Below, piece by piece: positions 22,864 through 31,092 of a stretch of DNA of 38,966 nt. The stretch lies in contig UQXG01000003.1 in assembly GCA_900544945.1 (NCBI GenBank), forward strand, positions 1 to 38,966, written 5' to 3'. Numbering within the stretch: the stretch's first letter is position 1; each line of letters opens with the position of its first letter. Source of the DNA: an uncultured Eubacteriales bacterium (lineage in GTDB: Bacteria > Bacillota > Clostridia > Oscillospirales > Oscillospiraceae). The position numbers were made by a program, and so were the translations under genes. Under the pieces are notes generated by a model that was given only the letters and a program-made list of their open reading frames with translations, searched no databases and was not told the DNA's origin.

Positions 22864-25194
22864 TCAATACTGAACGGGCTTGATGTGCCAGATTTCCTCG
22901 GCGTACTGACGAATGGTACGGTCGGAGGAGAACTTGGCAGCGGAGGCGACGTTCTCCAGGCACTTTCTGCCGAAGGCCATCCGGTCGGCATAGTCCCGGT
23001 TGGCACGGAGCTTGGCTTCCACATAGGAATCGTAGTCCAGCAGCAGCCGATACTGGTCGGAATTCTGACCCCAGTCCAGCAGAGCGTGGAAGAGGTTACG
23101 CAGACCGTCGTCGGTGGGCACGGTGCCGTCCACCAGGGTATTGATGGCACGGCGCAGATCGGCATTGGAATCATAGATGCCCCGGGGATAGTAGGAGCTT
23201 CTGCCCTCGTTGATCTGCTCCACGGTGTGGCCGAAGATATACTCGTTTTCCATACCGGCTTCCTGGGCAATTTCCACATTGGCGCCGTCCAGGGTACCCA
23301 GAGTCACCGCGCCGTTGAGCATCAGCTTCATGTTGCCGGTGCCGGAAGCCTCGGTGCCGGCAGGAGAAATCTGCTCGGACACATCGGCGGCGGGGATGAT
23401 ATGCTCGGCGTAGGAGCAGTTGTAGTTCTGAACGAAGACCACACGCATCTTGTCGGCCACGGCGGGATCGTTGTTGATCATCCGAGCCACCCGGTTGATA
23501 TACCGGATTACGGACTTGGAATCCATATAGCCGGGAGCGGACTTGGCACCGAAGATGAAGGCGGTGGGCTGGAAGTCGGGCAGGCGGCCCTCCTTCAGCC
23601 GGAAGTAGATGTCCACAATGGACAGGATATTCATCAGCTGCCGCTTGTACAGATGCAGACGCTTGACCTGCACGTCGAACAGGAAGTCCGGGTTCAGCAT
23701 CACGCCCTCATGCTTGGCAATGACGCTGCACAGCTGCTCCTTCTTCTTGCGCTTGATGGCATTGAACTGCGCCACAGTCTCATCGGTAATCTGGGTTTTC
23801 ATGCCGTCAATCAGATCCAGATTCTTCAGGAAGTCGCCGTCCACATGCTGATGAATCAGCTCGGTAAGCTCCGGGTTGCACAGACCCAGCCACCGGCGGG
23901 GGGTAATGCCGTTGGTCTTGTTCTGGAACCGCTCGGGATAGACCTGATACCAATCCTTAAACAGGTCGTCCTTCAGAATCTGGGAGTGGATCTCGGCAAC
24001 GCCATTGACATAGCTGCCCACATATACGGACAGGAACGCCATATGGGCCACATTGTCCCGGACAATGAAGAGATTCGGATGCTCGCTCTTCAGCTTGGCA
24101 TCGATCTGGCAGATGATGTCCACAATGTCAGGCACCACGGAGCGCAGCAAATCCAGAGGCCACTTCTCCAGAGCCTCGCCCATAACGGTGTGGTTGGTGT
24201 AGGAGAAGGTCTTCTGCGCCACGGCAAAGGCCTGGTCAAAGCTCATGCCCTCCTGCTCCAGCAGGCGAATCAGCTCCGGGATGGACATGGCCGGATGGGT
24301 ATCATTCAACTGCACGGCATAGAACTCGCCAAAGCGGCTCAGATCGTTGCCGTGGGCAATCTTGTAGATGCGCAGCATATCCTGCAGGGAAGCGGAGGAC
24401 AGAACGTACTGCTGCTTGATGCGCAGACGCTTGCCGTCCCAGGTGGAGTCGTTGGGATACAGCACCCGGGTGATGTCCTCGGCCTTGTTCTTGGCGTCCA
24501 GCGCCCGGAGGTAATCCTGACTGTTGAAAGCGTCGAAGTTCAGCTCCTCCTCGGCCTCGCACTGCCACAGGCGCAGAGTGCCCACATTCTGGGTGCCGTA
24601 GCCGATGACGGGCACGTCATAGGGCACCGCCAGGACGGTGTGATCGGGGAAGTGAATCTTCACGGTGTGGTTGTACCGGCGGTAGGACCAGGGATCGCCG
24701 AACTTGGTCCAGTCGTCGGCCTTCTCCACCTGGTTGCCGTTGCCGTCAAAGCTCTGCTTAAAGAGGCCGAACTTGTAGCGCAGGCCGTAGCCGGACAGAG
24801 GAATGTCGCAGGTTGCGGCGCTGTCCAGGAAGCAGGCAGCCAGACGACCCAGGCCGCCGTTGCCCAGGGCATCGTCCTCGATGTCCTCCAGAACAGCCAG
24901 GTCAACACCCTGCTGAGCAAAGAGCTTCTTCATCTCGTCCAGAATGCCCAGGTTGAACAGGTTGCTGTAAACCAGCCGACCAATCAGATACTCGGCAGAG
25001 AAATAGTAGGCCTTGCGTTCATGCAGACGGGTCTTCTTGGCACTGCTCCAGTTGTCGGAGATGGCCATCATCACCGCCTGACCCAGTGCCTCATGGAGTT
25101 CCTGGGGGGTGGCGTCCTTCAGGGCTACGTCAAAATTGTACTTCAGCTGGGCTTCCGTCCACTTGAGAATATTCCTGCAATTCAGGTTAGTCAT
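22864..25194 (-). CDS. glgP: Glycogen/starch phosphorylase
   Basis: Releases glucose-1-phosphate from alpha-1,4-glucan chains. 776 residues, slightly shorter than the usual 800 or so. Seen: an N-terminal YYFSAEYLIGRL segment, LGNGGLGRLAACFLDS, QLNDTHPA, KTNGITPRRWL, VKRLHLYKRQ, and the pyridoxal-phosphate site EASGTGNMK with the cofactor lysine at 623. The N-terminal regulatory extension of animal enzymes is absent. A GGAGG site lies 9 nt before the ATG. A cre-like operator in the leader suggests carbon catabolite control. With the nearby pullulanase it would allow full breakdown of stored glycogen. Confidence 0.97.
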   Translation of the reverse strand: MTNLNCRNILKWTEAQLKYNFDVALKDATPQELHEALGQAVMMAISDNWSSAKKTRLHERKAYYFSAEYLIGRLVYSNLFNLGILDEMKKLFAQQGVDLAVLEDIEDDALGNGGLGRLAACFLDSAATCDIPLSGYGLRYKFGLFKQSFDGNGNQVEKADDWTKFGDPWSYRRYNHTVKIHFPDHTVLAVPYDVPVIGYGTQNVGTLRLWQCEAEEELNFDAFNSQDYLRALDAKNKAEDITRVLYPNDSTWDGKRLRIKQQYVLSSASLQDMLRIYKIAHGNDLSRFGEFYAVQLNDTHPAMSIPELIRLLEQEGMSFDQAFAVAQKTFSYTNHTVMGEALEKWPLDLLRSVVPDIVDIICQIDAKLKSEHPNLFIVRDNVAHMAFLSVYVGSYVNGVAEIHSQILKDDLFKDWYQVYPERFQNKTNGITPRRWLGLCNPELTELIHQHVDGDFLKNLDLIDGMKTQITDETVAQFNAIKRKKKEQLCSVIAKHEGVMLNPDFLFDVQVKRLHLYKRQLMNILSIVDIYFRLKEGRLPDFQPTAFIFGAKSAPGYMDSKSVIRYINRVARMINNDPAVADKMRVVFVQNYNCSYAEHIIPAADVSEQISPAGTEASGTGNMKLMLNGAVTLGTLDGANVEIAQEAGMENEYIFGHTVEQINEGRSSYYPRGIYDSNADLRRAINTLVDGTVPTDDGLRNLFHALLDWGQNSDQYRLLLDYDSYVEAKLRANRDYADRMAFGRKCLENVASAAKFSSDRTIRQYAEEIWHIKPVQY

Positions 25195-25300
25195 TGGCTA
25201 TGCCTCCATCATATCGGCGGGAAATCCGCCTGTTTTTCAAACCGCCACGCGGTTGCTGTCAAACTTTGCGGAAGGGGGAAACCGTACCTGTTCATTCAAG

Positions 25301-25317
25301 AAGGAAACGTTTCCATT
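25301..25317 (-). promoter_or_regulatory. cre-like operator in the glgP leader
   Basis: Centre GGAAACGTTTCC (25303-25314) is a perfect 12-bp palindrome. In minus-strand context ATGGAAACGTTTCCTT fits the catabolite-responsive element bound by CcpA or another LacI-family regulator. It lies between the likely -10 region near 25330 and the glgP start. Confidence 0.7.
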
Positions 25318-25478
25318 CATTCCGCACCAGTATAGAATACTGATATTTTTCAAGTAAAACCCATCAAAGATAGAACAATTTTTCTATTTTTGGCACTTTG
25401 TTCAAAGTATCCCCGAAAAAGCGGGGACTAAACATGTCGCCCATTGGTCAAATATCCCTTAAACCGGGTTCTTTTGGA

Positions 25479-25508
25479 TTGACAGCCCCCCTGGGGAATT
25501 GATATAAT
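25479..25508 (+). promoter_or_regulatory. Promoter of the zinc-ribbon membrane protein gene
   Basis: TTGACA (25479-25484), 18-bp spacer, TATAAT (25503-25508), then AAAAGGAGG before the ATG at 25535. The 340-nt gap also has a small TCCCCG/CGGGGA hairpin near 25410-25428; otherwise nothing. Confidence 0.85.
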
Positions 25509-25534
25509 AAGAAAGTAAAAAGGAGGCGACCCCT

Positions 25535-26662
25535 ATGGCAAAACAGCTATGCCCCAGCTGCGGAAAGCCCTACAACGGGAAAAAATGCGGCAACTGCCTG
25601 TACGAGCACTTTACGGAAGAAATCGCCCACGGGTTCCATACCCATGAAGGAGAGCCCCTGGTCATTGAAGGAACCAAGCGAAAGCCCATTCCTGTCAAGG
25701 ATCCCTTCGGCTGTGACCGAAGACCCCAGTCTCATCGGCAGGATCGAAAAAGTCGCCAGGCGGAAAAGAACCCGGTGGGCAAGGTTCTCGGAATGGTCAT
25801 CGCCATTATCGTTTTGACCAATGTGGCGCTGGGTCTATTCGGCAGCTTCGCGGCTCGGGGGATTTTGTCCGGCAGCTCCCGTCAGCCAGAGGAAGCCCCG
25901 GGTGGCTATGACACCGTTCTCTTTTCCGATGAGGATGTCACCATCACCGCCCTGGACAGCGAGCTTCGGGCTCCGGGGGACGGAATGTCCCTGGCGATTC
26001 GCAACGACACCGATCAGGATCTGGTGGTATACACTCAGGAGCTGCTGGTCAACGGCTATCTGCTGCCTGACGCTGGCTTTTACTGCGATCTGCCCAAACA
26101 CAGCACCTCTGTCAGCACCCTATATCTGGACTCCCAGTACCTGAAATACACCGGTTCCGACACGGTGGAAAATATGACCTTTTCCCTGATGTTCTGCGAC
26201 GCCAACGACTATACGGAGGTATTTGAGATTGGCCCCATGGAGGCGGAAGCGGAGGAAGTGTCCGTTGCGCCTTCTGCGGAGGCAGCCTCTGCGGAGCTTC
26301 TCTATGACCAGGACGGGCTGATGATCTCCTACCTTGGTTTTACGCCGGATGCCTACGACGGGGATTCCCTGAACAACCTGGTATTCTGTCTGGAAAATAC
26401 CACCGACAACGAAATCAGCGTCTGCACCGCAGCGTGCACGGTCAACGGTCAGGATGAGTCCGGACTTTCCCTGTATGTGGAGATCCCGGCTCACACCAAG
26501 GCCATCGGCCGGATGTACATGAACCTGGAAGAGGAGATGACTCTGGCGGGAATCCAGGATTTGTCCGTGAGCCTGCAAGCTTACGTTCCTGCGGAGGGGA
26601 TCGACGGCGGCCTCCGGGCTGTGGACATCGGGCCTCTGGAGATTCCGATTCACGGGCAGTAA
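25535..26662 (+). CDS. Membrane protein with N-terminal zinc ribbon and duplicated extracytoplasmic domain (function unknown)
   Basis: 375 residues. A four-cysteine ribbon (Cys6, Cys9, Cys18, Cys21) leads to a basic linker, one membrane helix at about 81-105, and an acidic outer part made of two related halves: about 132-236 and 259-370. Both read as beta-rich domains with a matching order of D-x-V/L-xI, NxTD-x(2), VNG, a hydrophobic I/LP-H/A-H-S/T stretch and a closing IGPLE or IGPME. The two are joined by a Glu/Ala/Ser-rich linker. Zinc ribbon plus helix plus DUF-type repeats is a common layout of uncharacterised Clostridial envelope proteins. No function is proposed. Confidence 0.8.
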   Translation: MAKQLCPSCGKPYNGKKCGNCLYEHFTEEIAHGFHTHEGEPLVIEGTKRKPIPVKDPFGCDRRPQSHRQDRKSRQAEKNPVGKVLGMVIAIIVLTNVALGLFGSFAARGILSGSSRQPEEAPGGYDTVLFSDEDVTITALDSELRAPGDGMSLAIRNDTDQDLVVYTQELLVNGYLLPDAGFYCDLPKHSTSVSTLYLDSQYLKYTGSDTVENMTFSLMFCDANDYTEVFEIGPMEAEAEEVSVAPSAEAASAELLYDQDGLMISYLGFTPDAYDGDSLNNLVFCLENTTDNEISVCTAACTVNGQDESGLSLYVEIPAHTKAIGRMYMNLEEEMTLAGIQDLSVSLQAYVPAEGIDGGLRAVDIGPLEIPIHGQ

Positions 26663-26729
26663 GAAGGGAACACAACGCCGGCAGCGGTTTTTGCCGTAAT
26701 CGATAGCAGTGTTTCGTTTTCCAAAACTC

Positions 26730-26808
26730 GTAGGGGACGATGCCCACATCGTCCCGCCACAATACCATCGATATCCGAAAACGGGGCGATGAGGGCATCG
26801 CCCTCTAC
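26730..26808. repeat. GTAGGGG-type palindromic repeat
   Basis: GTAGGGGACGATG...CATCGTCCC and GGGCGATG...CATCGCCCTCTAC. Each half forms a hairpin (9-bp GGGACGATG/CATCGTCCC; GCGATG/CATCGC), and the two halves are inverted copies of each other. It is a 79-nt non-coding unit in the gap between two converging genes, resembling small dispersed repeats of many bacteria. Confidence 0.65.
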
Positions 26809-26846
26809 AAATTCCGAATCGGTTCTCGCAATAACATACTACATGC

Positions 26847-26890
26847 AAAAGCAACCCCCTGGGGCGCAAGGCGAACCCAGGGGGTAAAAC
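26847..26890 (-). terminator. Terminator of the LCP gene
   Basis: On the minus strand ACCCCCTGGG pairs with CCCAGGGGGT across a 12-nt loop and is followed by TGCTTTT, just after the gene's stop. Confidence 0.75.
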
Positions 26891-26898
26891 TATACAGT

Positions 26899-28026
26899 TT
26901 AATCGGAAACTTCCGCTTCGGTGATGGCGCGGATGAGCTTCTTCTCCTTGGCGGTGTCGAAGCGCATGACGCTGTGGGTCTGGCCGTCCTTATAGATATC
27001 CACCATATCGCCCCAGCCCTCCATAGGCACGGTAGCTCCCTTGATCTTCAGCTCGGAGAAAATAGGAAGCACTCTGGCTGCCAGCTTGGTCACATCGGTG
27101 GGTGTCATAGTCGTGCTGACCATAGGTAGCAGAATATCAATCCACTTGTTCAGATCGGCAATGGAACGATAGCGGAACTTCTCCAGCAGAGCCTCCACCA
27201 CCTTGCGCTGACGCTCGGTACGCTTGATATCGCTTTCGGAGTCGCCGGCGGCCTTGCGCATCCGGGCATAGGACAGAGCCTCCATGCCCTGGAGCCGCTG
27301 AACGCCCGGCTCAATGGTACGCTTGACGTACAGGGTGTCCTTGTTCAGATAGTCCGCCTCAGCCTGGGTCAGGTCGATGTCCACGCCGTCAATGTAGTCG
27401 ATCATCTTGATAAAGCTGTCAAAGCTGACCTCCACATTGTAGTCCACCTCAATGCCGAAATTGTCCTTCAGGCAGATGTTGGTCATCTCCATACCGCCGG
27501 CAGTGCCGCCGCCCCACTGATAGCCCAGGTTGTAGCAGACGGTGAACTTGGCTCTGCCGCACTGGTGGCCCTTATAATCCGGCAGCTTCACGAAGGAGTC
27601 CCGGAGGATGGACATACAGGTAATTTCCTTGGTATAGGTATTGATGGAAATCAGCATAGTGCTGTCCGCCATGGTCTCCTCTTCCCCGGCTCGGGCAGCC
27701 TGACCCACAAACAGAATGTTGACAATGTCGTCAGCGGTCATCTTAGGAACCGTTGCCTCGGTAGTTGCCTCCATGGTCTCCGCGGCTCCGGTCTCCGGCG
27801 GGCGGGTGACCTCATCCGTAGGCTCGGTGTAGGCATAGGTATCCTTGGGCAGCTCGATGATGTTCATCTTCTTCAGCTTGCTTTGCAGGTAGAGGTAGGC
27901 CGCACCGGCAAAAATCAGCAGCAGTGCCAGAATAACGGCAATGACAATCAGAAAAATCTTCAGCCCCTTTTTCTTCCCCGGCTGCTTGGGTTGCTTTGCC
28001 TGTTCAAAACGTCCATGATAGCTCAT
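26899..28026 (-). CDS. LytR-CpsA-Psr (LCP) family wall-polymer ligase
   Basis: 375 residues. A basic cytoplasmic tail (1-21), one membrane helix at about 22-47, an acidic Thr/Glu-rich linker, then the LCP domain from about 100: MADSTMLISIN, MSILRDSFVKLP (the Arg that contacts the polyprenyl pyrophosphate), GGGTAGGMEMTN, the VDIDLTQAEADYLN and GMEALSYARMRK segments. These enzymes join secondary wall polymers or capsule to peptidoglycan outside the membrane. The protein starts after a GGAGG site and has its own promoter. The neighbouring glycosyltransferase fits a surface-polysaccharide role but faces the same way with its own promoter. Confidence 0.92.
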   Translation of the reverse strand: MSYHGRFEQAKQPKQPGKKKGLKIFLIVIAVILALLLIFAGAAYLYLQSKLKKMNIIELPKDTYAYTEPTDEVTRPPETGAAETMEATTEATVPKMTADDIVNILFVGQAARAGEEETMADSTMLISINTYTKEITCMSILRDSFVKLPDYKGHQCGRAKFTVCYNLGYQWGGGTAGGMEMTNICLKDNFGIEVDYNVEVSFDSFIKMIDYIDGVDIDLTQAEADYLNKDTLYVKRTIEPGVQRLQGMEALSYARMRKAAGDSESDIKRTERQRKVVEALLEKFRYRSIADLNKWIDILLPMVSTTMTPTDVTKLAARVLPIFSELKIKGATVPMEGWGDMVDIYKDGQTHSVMRFDTAKEKKLIRAITEAEVSD

Positions 28027-28077
28027 GTATATCCTCCTGATGGGTCATAGGTTCTTTTTTTCGATAATACGCTGGTT

Positions 28078-28106
28078 ATTCTACCACGAAACGCTTTGAA
28101 ATACAA
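28078..28106 (-). promoter_or_regulatory. Promoter of the LCP gene
   Basis: Minus-strand TTGTAT (28106-28101), 17-bp spacer, TAGAAT (28083-28078). Confidence 0.65.
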
Positions 28107-28123
28107 GCTTTTTTTCTGGTCAA

Positions 28124-29065
28124 TCAGTCCTTGGGCGGGGTGCGGGTGACGATACGGCAGAGCTTATTGGCAGCCCGGCGGGTAAACTCCCAGGCAAGGA
28201 GCCAGTCATAGCGCAGACGCCAGCGGTAAAGGATGGTATCCTTCATCCCCAGGGTCACGCCGGAGGGAGACGGACGCAGGTTGTTTTTCACCATCAGGTG
28301 GAGCTTTTCCGCCTCGAATCGGTACAGGGGCTTTTTCGTATACCGGGTAGACCAGTGAATCATCCGACCCCGATCCGTCTCCGGATGCCACTCGGTGGCG
28401 TAGCGGCAGGTACCCGTGAATAGGTCGCATTTCAGGGAGGTAACCTCCCAGGGAATGCCGTAGTTTTCCGGTGCGGCCTCCTGCACATGACAGCCGTTGG
28501 CGTTCATGGCAAGGCACAGCACCGGCTCGTCAGCGCAGGGGGCACAGAAATCCGGCCAGCGATATTTTTCGTAATTTGCGATTATTTTCTGACAGTCAGC
28601 ATAGACGGCATCGCAGACCGAACCCTTCCGGATAAAGTACAGGCCGCCGTGGATGCTGGATTTTTGGGTAATCCGGGGAGCATAATCGCCGATGTCCGCC
28701 AAGCGGTACAGTCCCCGGTCGCTGTCCGCCGGAACATTGTAGCCCGCTCCGGAAACATCGTCAGCCCCGGCGAAAAAGTCCCAGAATTCGTTTAAGTCCC
28801 CATAGGCCAGGCAGTCTGCGTCAATGAAAATGGTTTCGTCAAAGGGAGCCAGCCGCAGAAGCTCGAACTTGTCGAAAAACGGCTTTCCCGTGGGAGTGAA
28901 CACAATGGTCTGGTCAAAGCACTTCGTGTGCTCGTTTTCCCGGTCACACAGAATGGCGAAGGGCATGGGTTTTTCGCAAAGCAGCCGGTAGGACAGCAGC
29001 AGATTTTCCGCCAACTGGTAATACCAGTCAGTGCCGGTTGCGATGGTGATAAAGCCTCGGGTCAT
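28124..29065 (-). CDS. Glycosyltransferase with GT-A fold
   Basis: 313 residues, no membrane segment. The N-terminal part has the pattern of GT8-like or nucleotide-sugar transferases: TIATGTDWYYQLAENLLLSY, PMPFAILCDRENE, a KFELLRLAPFDETIFIDADCL stretch holding the Asp82-Ala-Asp84 metal site, then the IHGGLYFIRKGS acceptor-side segment and MIHWSTRYTKKP near the end (His for metal). Donor sugar and acceptor are unknown. The last 40 residues are basic and amphipathic, suggesting attachment to the membrane. It has its own promoter. Confidence 0.85.
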   Translation of the reverse strand: MTRGFITIATGTDWYYQLAENLLLSYRLLCEKPMPFAILCDRENEHTKCFDQTIVFTPTGKPFFDKFELLRLAPFDETIFIDADCLAYGDLNEFWDFFAGADDVSGAGYNVPADSDRGLYRLADIGDYAPRITQKSSIHGGLYFIRKGSVCDAVYADCQKIIANYEKYRWPDFCAPCADEPVLCLAMNANGCHVQEAAPENYGIPWEVTSLKCDLFTGTCRYATEWHPETDRGRMIHWSTRYTKKPLYRFEAEKLHLMVKNNLRPSPSGVTLGMKDTILYRWRLRYDWLLAWEFTRRAANKLCRIVTRTPPKD

Positions 29066-29097
29066 ACAACATGCCTCCTAACGGCGGTTTTTTCTTC

Positions 29098-29126
29098 ATT
29101 ATAAGGCGTTTTCCTCGGAAAAGCAA
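29098..29126 (-). promoter_or_regulatory. Promoter of the glycosyltransferase gene
   Basis: Minus-strand TTGCTT (29126-29121), 17-bp spacer, TATAAT (29103-29098), then TTAGGAGG before the ATG at 29065. Confidence 0.75.
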
Positions 29127-29127
29127 G

Positions 29128-29161
29128 AAAAAAGCGGCTGCCTTCCACGCAGAAAGCAGCC
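29128..29161 (-). terminator. Terminator of the surface-protein gene
   Basis: Minus-strand GGCTGCTTT pairs with AAGGCAGCC (one bulge) and is followed by GCTTTTTT. It abuts the glycosyltransferase promoter. Confidence 0.8.
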
Positions 29162-29207
29162 TGTTCGTGCAATGACCTGTTCTTTCGGCAGTCTGAACCG
29201 TATTTCG

Positions 29208-29765
29208 TCAGCGTTTCCGTTTTCTCGGCCAGGCGCACAGCACCAGACCCAGGCCGGACAAGCCCGCACCCCAGAGGCCCAGGGTAAGTCTGCCGGAATC
29301 GGCTGTCCGGGGGCAGCCGGAAACGATAGGCGAAATGGCGGGACTTCGCTTCAAATCCCACTGCCCCTTGGTGGGAAGACGCAGCAGGAAGGGACGGAAG
29401 GGATAAAAGCCGTCGGTTCGCTCCGTCTGCCGAACCAGGTACAGCCCCGCCTCCAATCCCGAAAACACCGCCTGACCGTCCACATCCAGCAATAGCTCCC
29501 GTCCGGAGCCTGCCAGTTCGGAATAGTACATGGCCAGATTGTCGGACACCGCGTCCTGATAGCGCACGGTGCCCCCGCCGTAGTAATCCAGCACCCGATA
29601 GCCCTCGTCGGCGGGAGTGCCTACCTGATAGAGCGTCACCGCCCCGTTGGTCACCGGCAGCTCCCCGGTGTCCAGATCAATTTTCAGACTGCCCTGATTT
29701 TCCGCAGCCGCCGCAGGCTGGGTCAGCACCAGCACCAGTGCCAGCACCCAGAATACCCGTTTCAT
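29208..29765 (-). CDS. Small cell-surface protein with SpaA/Cna_B-like domain and atypical sorting signal
   Basis: 185 residues from the ATG with a GGGGAGAGGG site; the ATG 12 codons earlier lacks one. Residues 1-21 are a signal peptide. Residues 24-140 look like one pilin-type beta domain: GSLKIDLDTGELPVTNGAVT at the start and VFSGLEAGLYLVRQTE, the F-x-x-L-x-x-G-x-Y-x-V end typical of SpaA/Cna_B. The C-terminus has the three-part layout of a sortase substrate: CPRTADSG at 151-158, a hydrophobic helix, then RKRKR. The motif differs from LPxTG (Cys for Leu, Ala for Gly). No sortase gene is in the window. Its start region is enclosed by a 10-bp inverted repeat. Confidence 0.75.
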   Translation of the reverse strand: MKRVFWVLALVLVLTQPAAAAENQGSLKIDLDTGELPVTNGAVTLYQVGTPADEGYRVLDYYGGGTVRYQDAVSDNLAMYYSELAGSGRELLLDVDGQAVFSGLEAGLYLVRQTERTDGFYPFRPFLLRLPTKGQWDLKRSPAISPIVSGCPRTADSGRLTLGLWGAGLSGLGLVLCAWPRKRKR

Positions 29766-29774
29766 TGTCCCTCT

Positions 29775-29812
29775 CCCCTTTCGTATGGATGGTTCTATCA
29801 TAACGAAAGGGG
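29775..29812 (-). promoter_or_regulatory. 10-bp inverted repeat at the start region of the surface-protein gene
   Basis: CCCCTTTCGT and ACGAAAGGGG are exact complements 18 nt apart. On the minus strand the loop holds a TATGAT -10-like box and the right arm merges with the GGGG of the ribosome site, so it could be an operator or, if transcribed, a hairpin hiding the ribosome site. Confidence 0.5.
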
Positions 29813-29820
29813 CGTGACGA

Positions 29821-29853
29821 AAGAAAGCGGAACGCCGCCGCGCTCCGCTTTCG
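29821..29853 (-). terminator. Terminator of the symporter-aminotransferase operon
   Basis: Minus-strand GAAAGCGGA pairs with TCCGCTTTC around a GC-rich loop, followed by TTTCG, shortly after the aminotransferase stop. Confidence 0.75.
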
Positions 29854-29865
29854 TCTCCATTATTT

Positions 29866-31092
29866 TTAATCTGCCACGGGCACGGCCTTGACCTTCATCA
29901 CCGTCTTCTGATAGAGGGCGATGCCTTTTGCCAGCACGTCCATGGCTCGCTCCAAGTCCTCCTGCTTGAGAACGTAGGCGATGCGCACCTCGTTAATCCC
30001 CTTGCCCGGGGTCTCGTAGAAGGGTGCGCCGGGGGCGAACATCACCGTGTCTCCATGGTCGTCAAACTTTTCCAGCAGCCAGTGCTGGAACTTGTCCGAA
30101 TTGTCCACGGGCAGGCTTGCCATCAGATAGAAAGCGCCCATTGGCTCCTCCACCACCACTCCGGGAATGGCCCGGAGCTTCCGGATCACCGTATCCCGGC
30201 GAAGCTTGTACTCGGCCTTGCTGGCACGGAAGAAGGCAGGATCCACCTTGTACAGCTCCGCCGCGCCCACCTGATCTACGGTGGCCACGGACAACCGGCA
30301 TTGGCAGAATTTCAGCAGTGCCGCCTGAAGTTCCTTGTTCCGGGTGACCACGCAGCCCACCCGGGCGCCGCAGGCGGAGAACCGCTTGGACACGGAGTCC
30401 ACGATCACCAGGTTCTCATCGATATCCCGGAACCGAGCCATGGTGGGCACGCCGAATTTGTCGTCGTAGCAGAACTCCCGGTAGACCTCGTCGCAGATGA
30501 GGAACAGATTGTGTTTCTTGGCAATGTCCGCAATCATCCGCATTTCCGTCTCGTCCAGCACCACGCCGGTGGGGTTGCCCGGATTGGTAATGAGGATTGC
30601 CCGGGTGTTGGGGGTAATGAGGCTTTCGATCCGCTCCCGGTCGGCATAGCGGTAGCCCTCCCAGGGATTGGTGGGCAGTGCCCGGATGACACCGCCGGCG
30701 GCGTGGACGAAGGTGGTGTAGTTGGGGTAATAAGGCTCGGGGATGATGACCTCGGTGTAGGGATCCAAAATGGACAGGCAGGTGAAGAGCAGTGCCTCGC
30801 TGCCGCCGGTGGTCACCAGGATGTCGTTATCCTCCAGGGACACCCCCAGGGTGCCATAGTAGTTCCGGATGGCCTCAATGAGCTCCGGACGTCCGGGAGA
30901 GGCCTCATAGGCCAGAGTTTTGTCCGAAAACCCGTGCACCGCCTTGTAAAATTCCGGAGGCGTGGCAATGTCCGGCTGCCCGATGTTCAGATGATAAATT
31001 TTCTTCCCCGCCTTTTCCGCCTGGACGGCCAGAGGATGGAATTTGCGCATGGGAGAGGGTTCACAACGGTTTGCGTTTATGGAAATCTGCAT
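29866..31092 (-). CDS. Pyridoxal-phosphate aminotransferase, class I (aspartate aminotransferase family)
   Basis: 408 residues from the ATG at 31092, which follows GGAGG; the open frame upstream lies inside the symporter gene. Fold type I motifs: NIGQPDIATP, TTGGSEALLF, EPYYPNY, NPGNPTGVVLD, CDEVYREF, and the cofactor lysine 236 in DSVSKRFSACGARVG. The close relatives are broad aspartate/alanine/aromatic aminotransferases; exact amino donor cannot be read from the sequence. The start overlaps the end of the amino-acid symporter gene by 32 nt, so the symporter could feed this enzyme. Confidence 0.93.
   Translation of the reverse strand: MQISINANRCEPSPMRKFHPLAVQAEKAGKKIYHLNIGQPDIATPPEFYKAVHGFSDKTLAYEASPGRPELIEAIRNYYGTLGVSLEDNDILVTTGGSEALLFTCLSILDPYTEVIIPEPYYPNYTTFVHAAGGVIRALPTNPWEGYRYADRERIESLITPNTRAILITNPGNPTGVVLDETEMRMIADIAKKHNLFLICDEVYREFCYDDKFGVPTMARFRDIDENLVIVDSVSKRFSACGARVGCVVTRNKELQAALLKFCQCRLSVATVDQVGAAELYKVDPAFFRASKAEYKLRRDTVIRKLRAIPGVVVEEPMGAFYLMASLPVDNSDKFQHWLLEKFDDHGDTVMFAPGAPFYETPGKGINEVRIAYVLKQEDLERAMDVLAKGIALYQKTVMKVKAVPVAD

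Noticed and set aside
22807..25335. 842-codon ORF on the plus strand opposite glycogen phosphorylase
   Set aside because: Composition is rich in Val, Gly, His and Gln without domains; the minus strand codes a complete GlgP.
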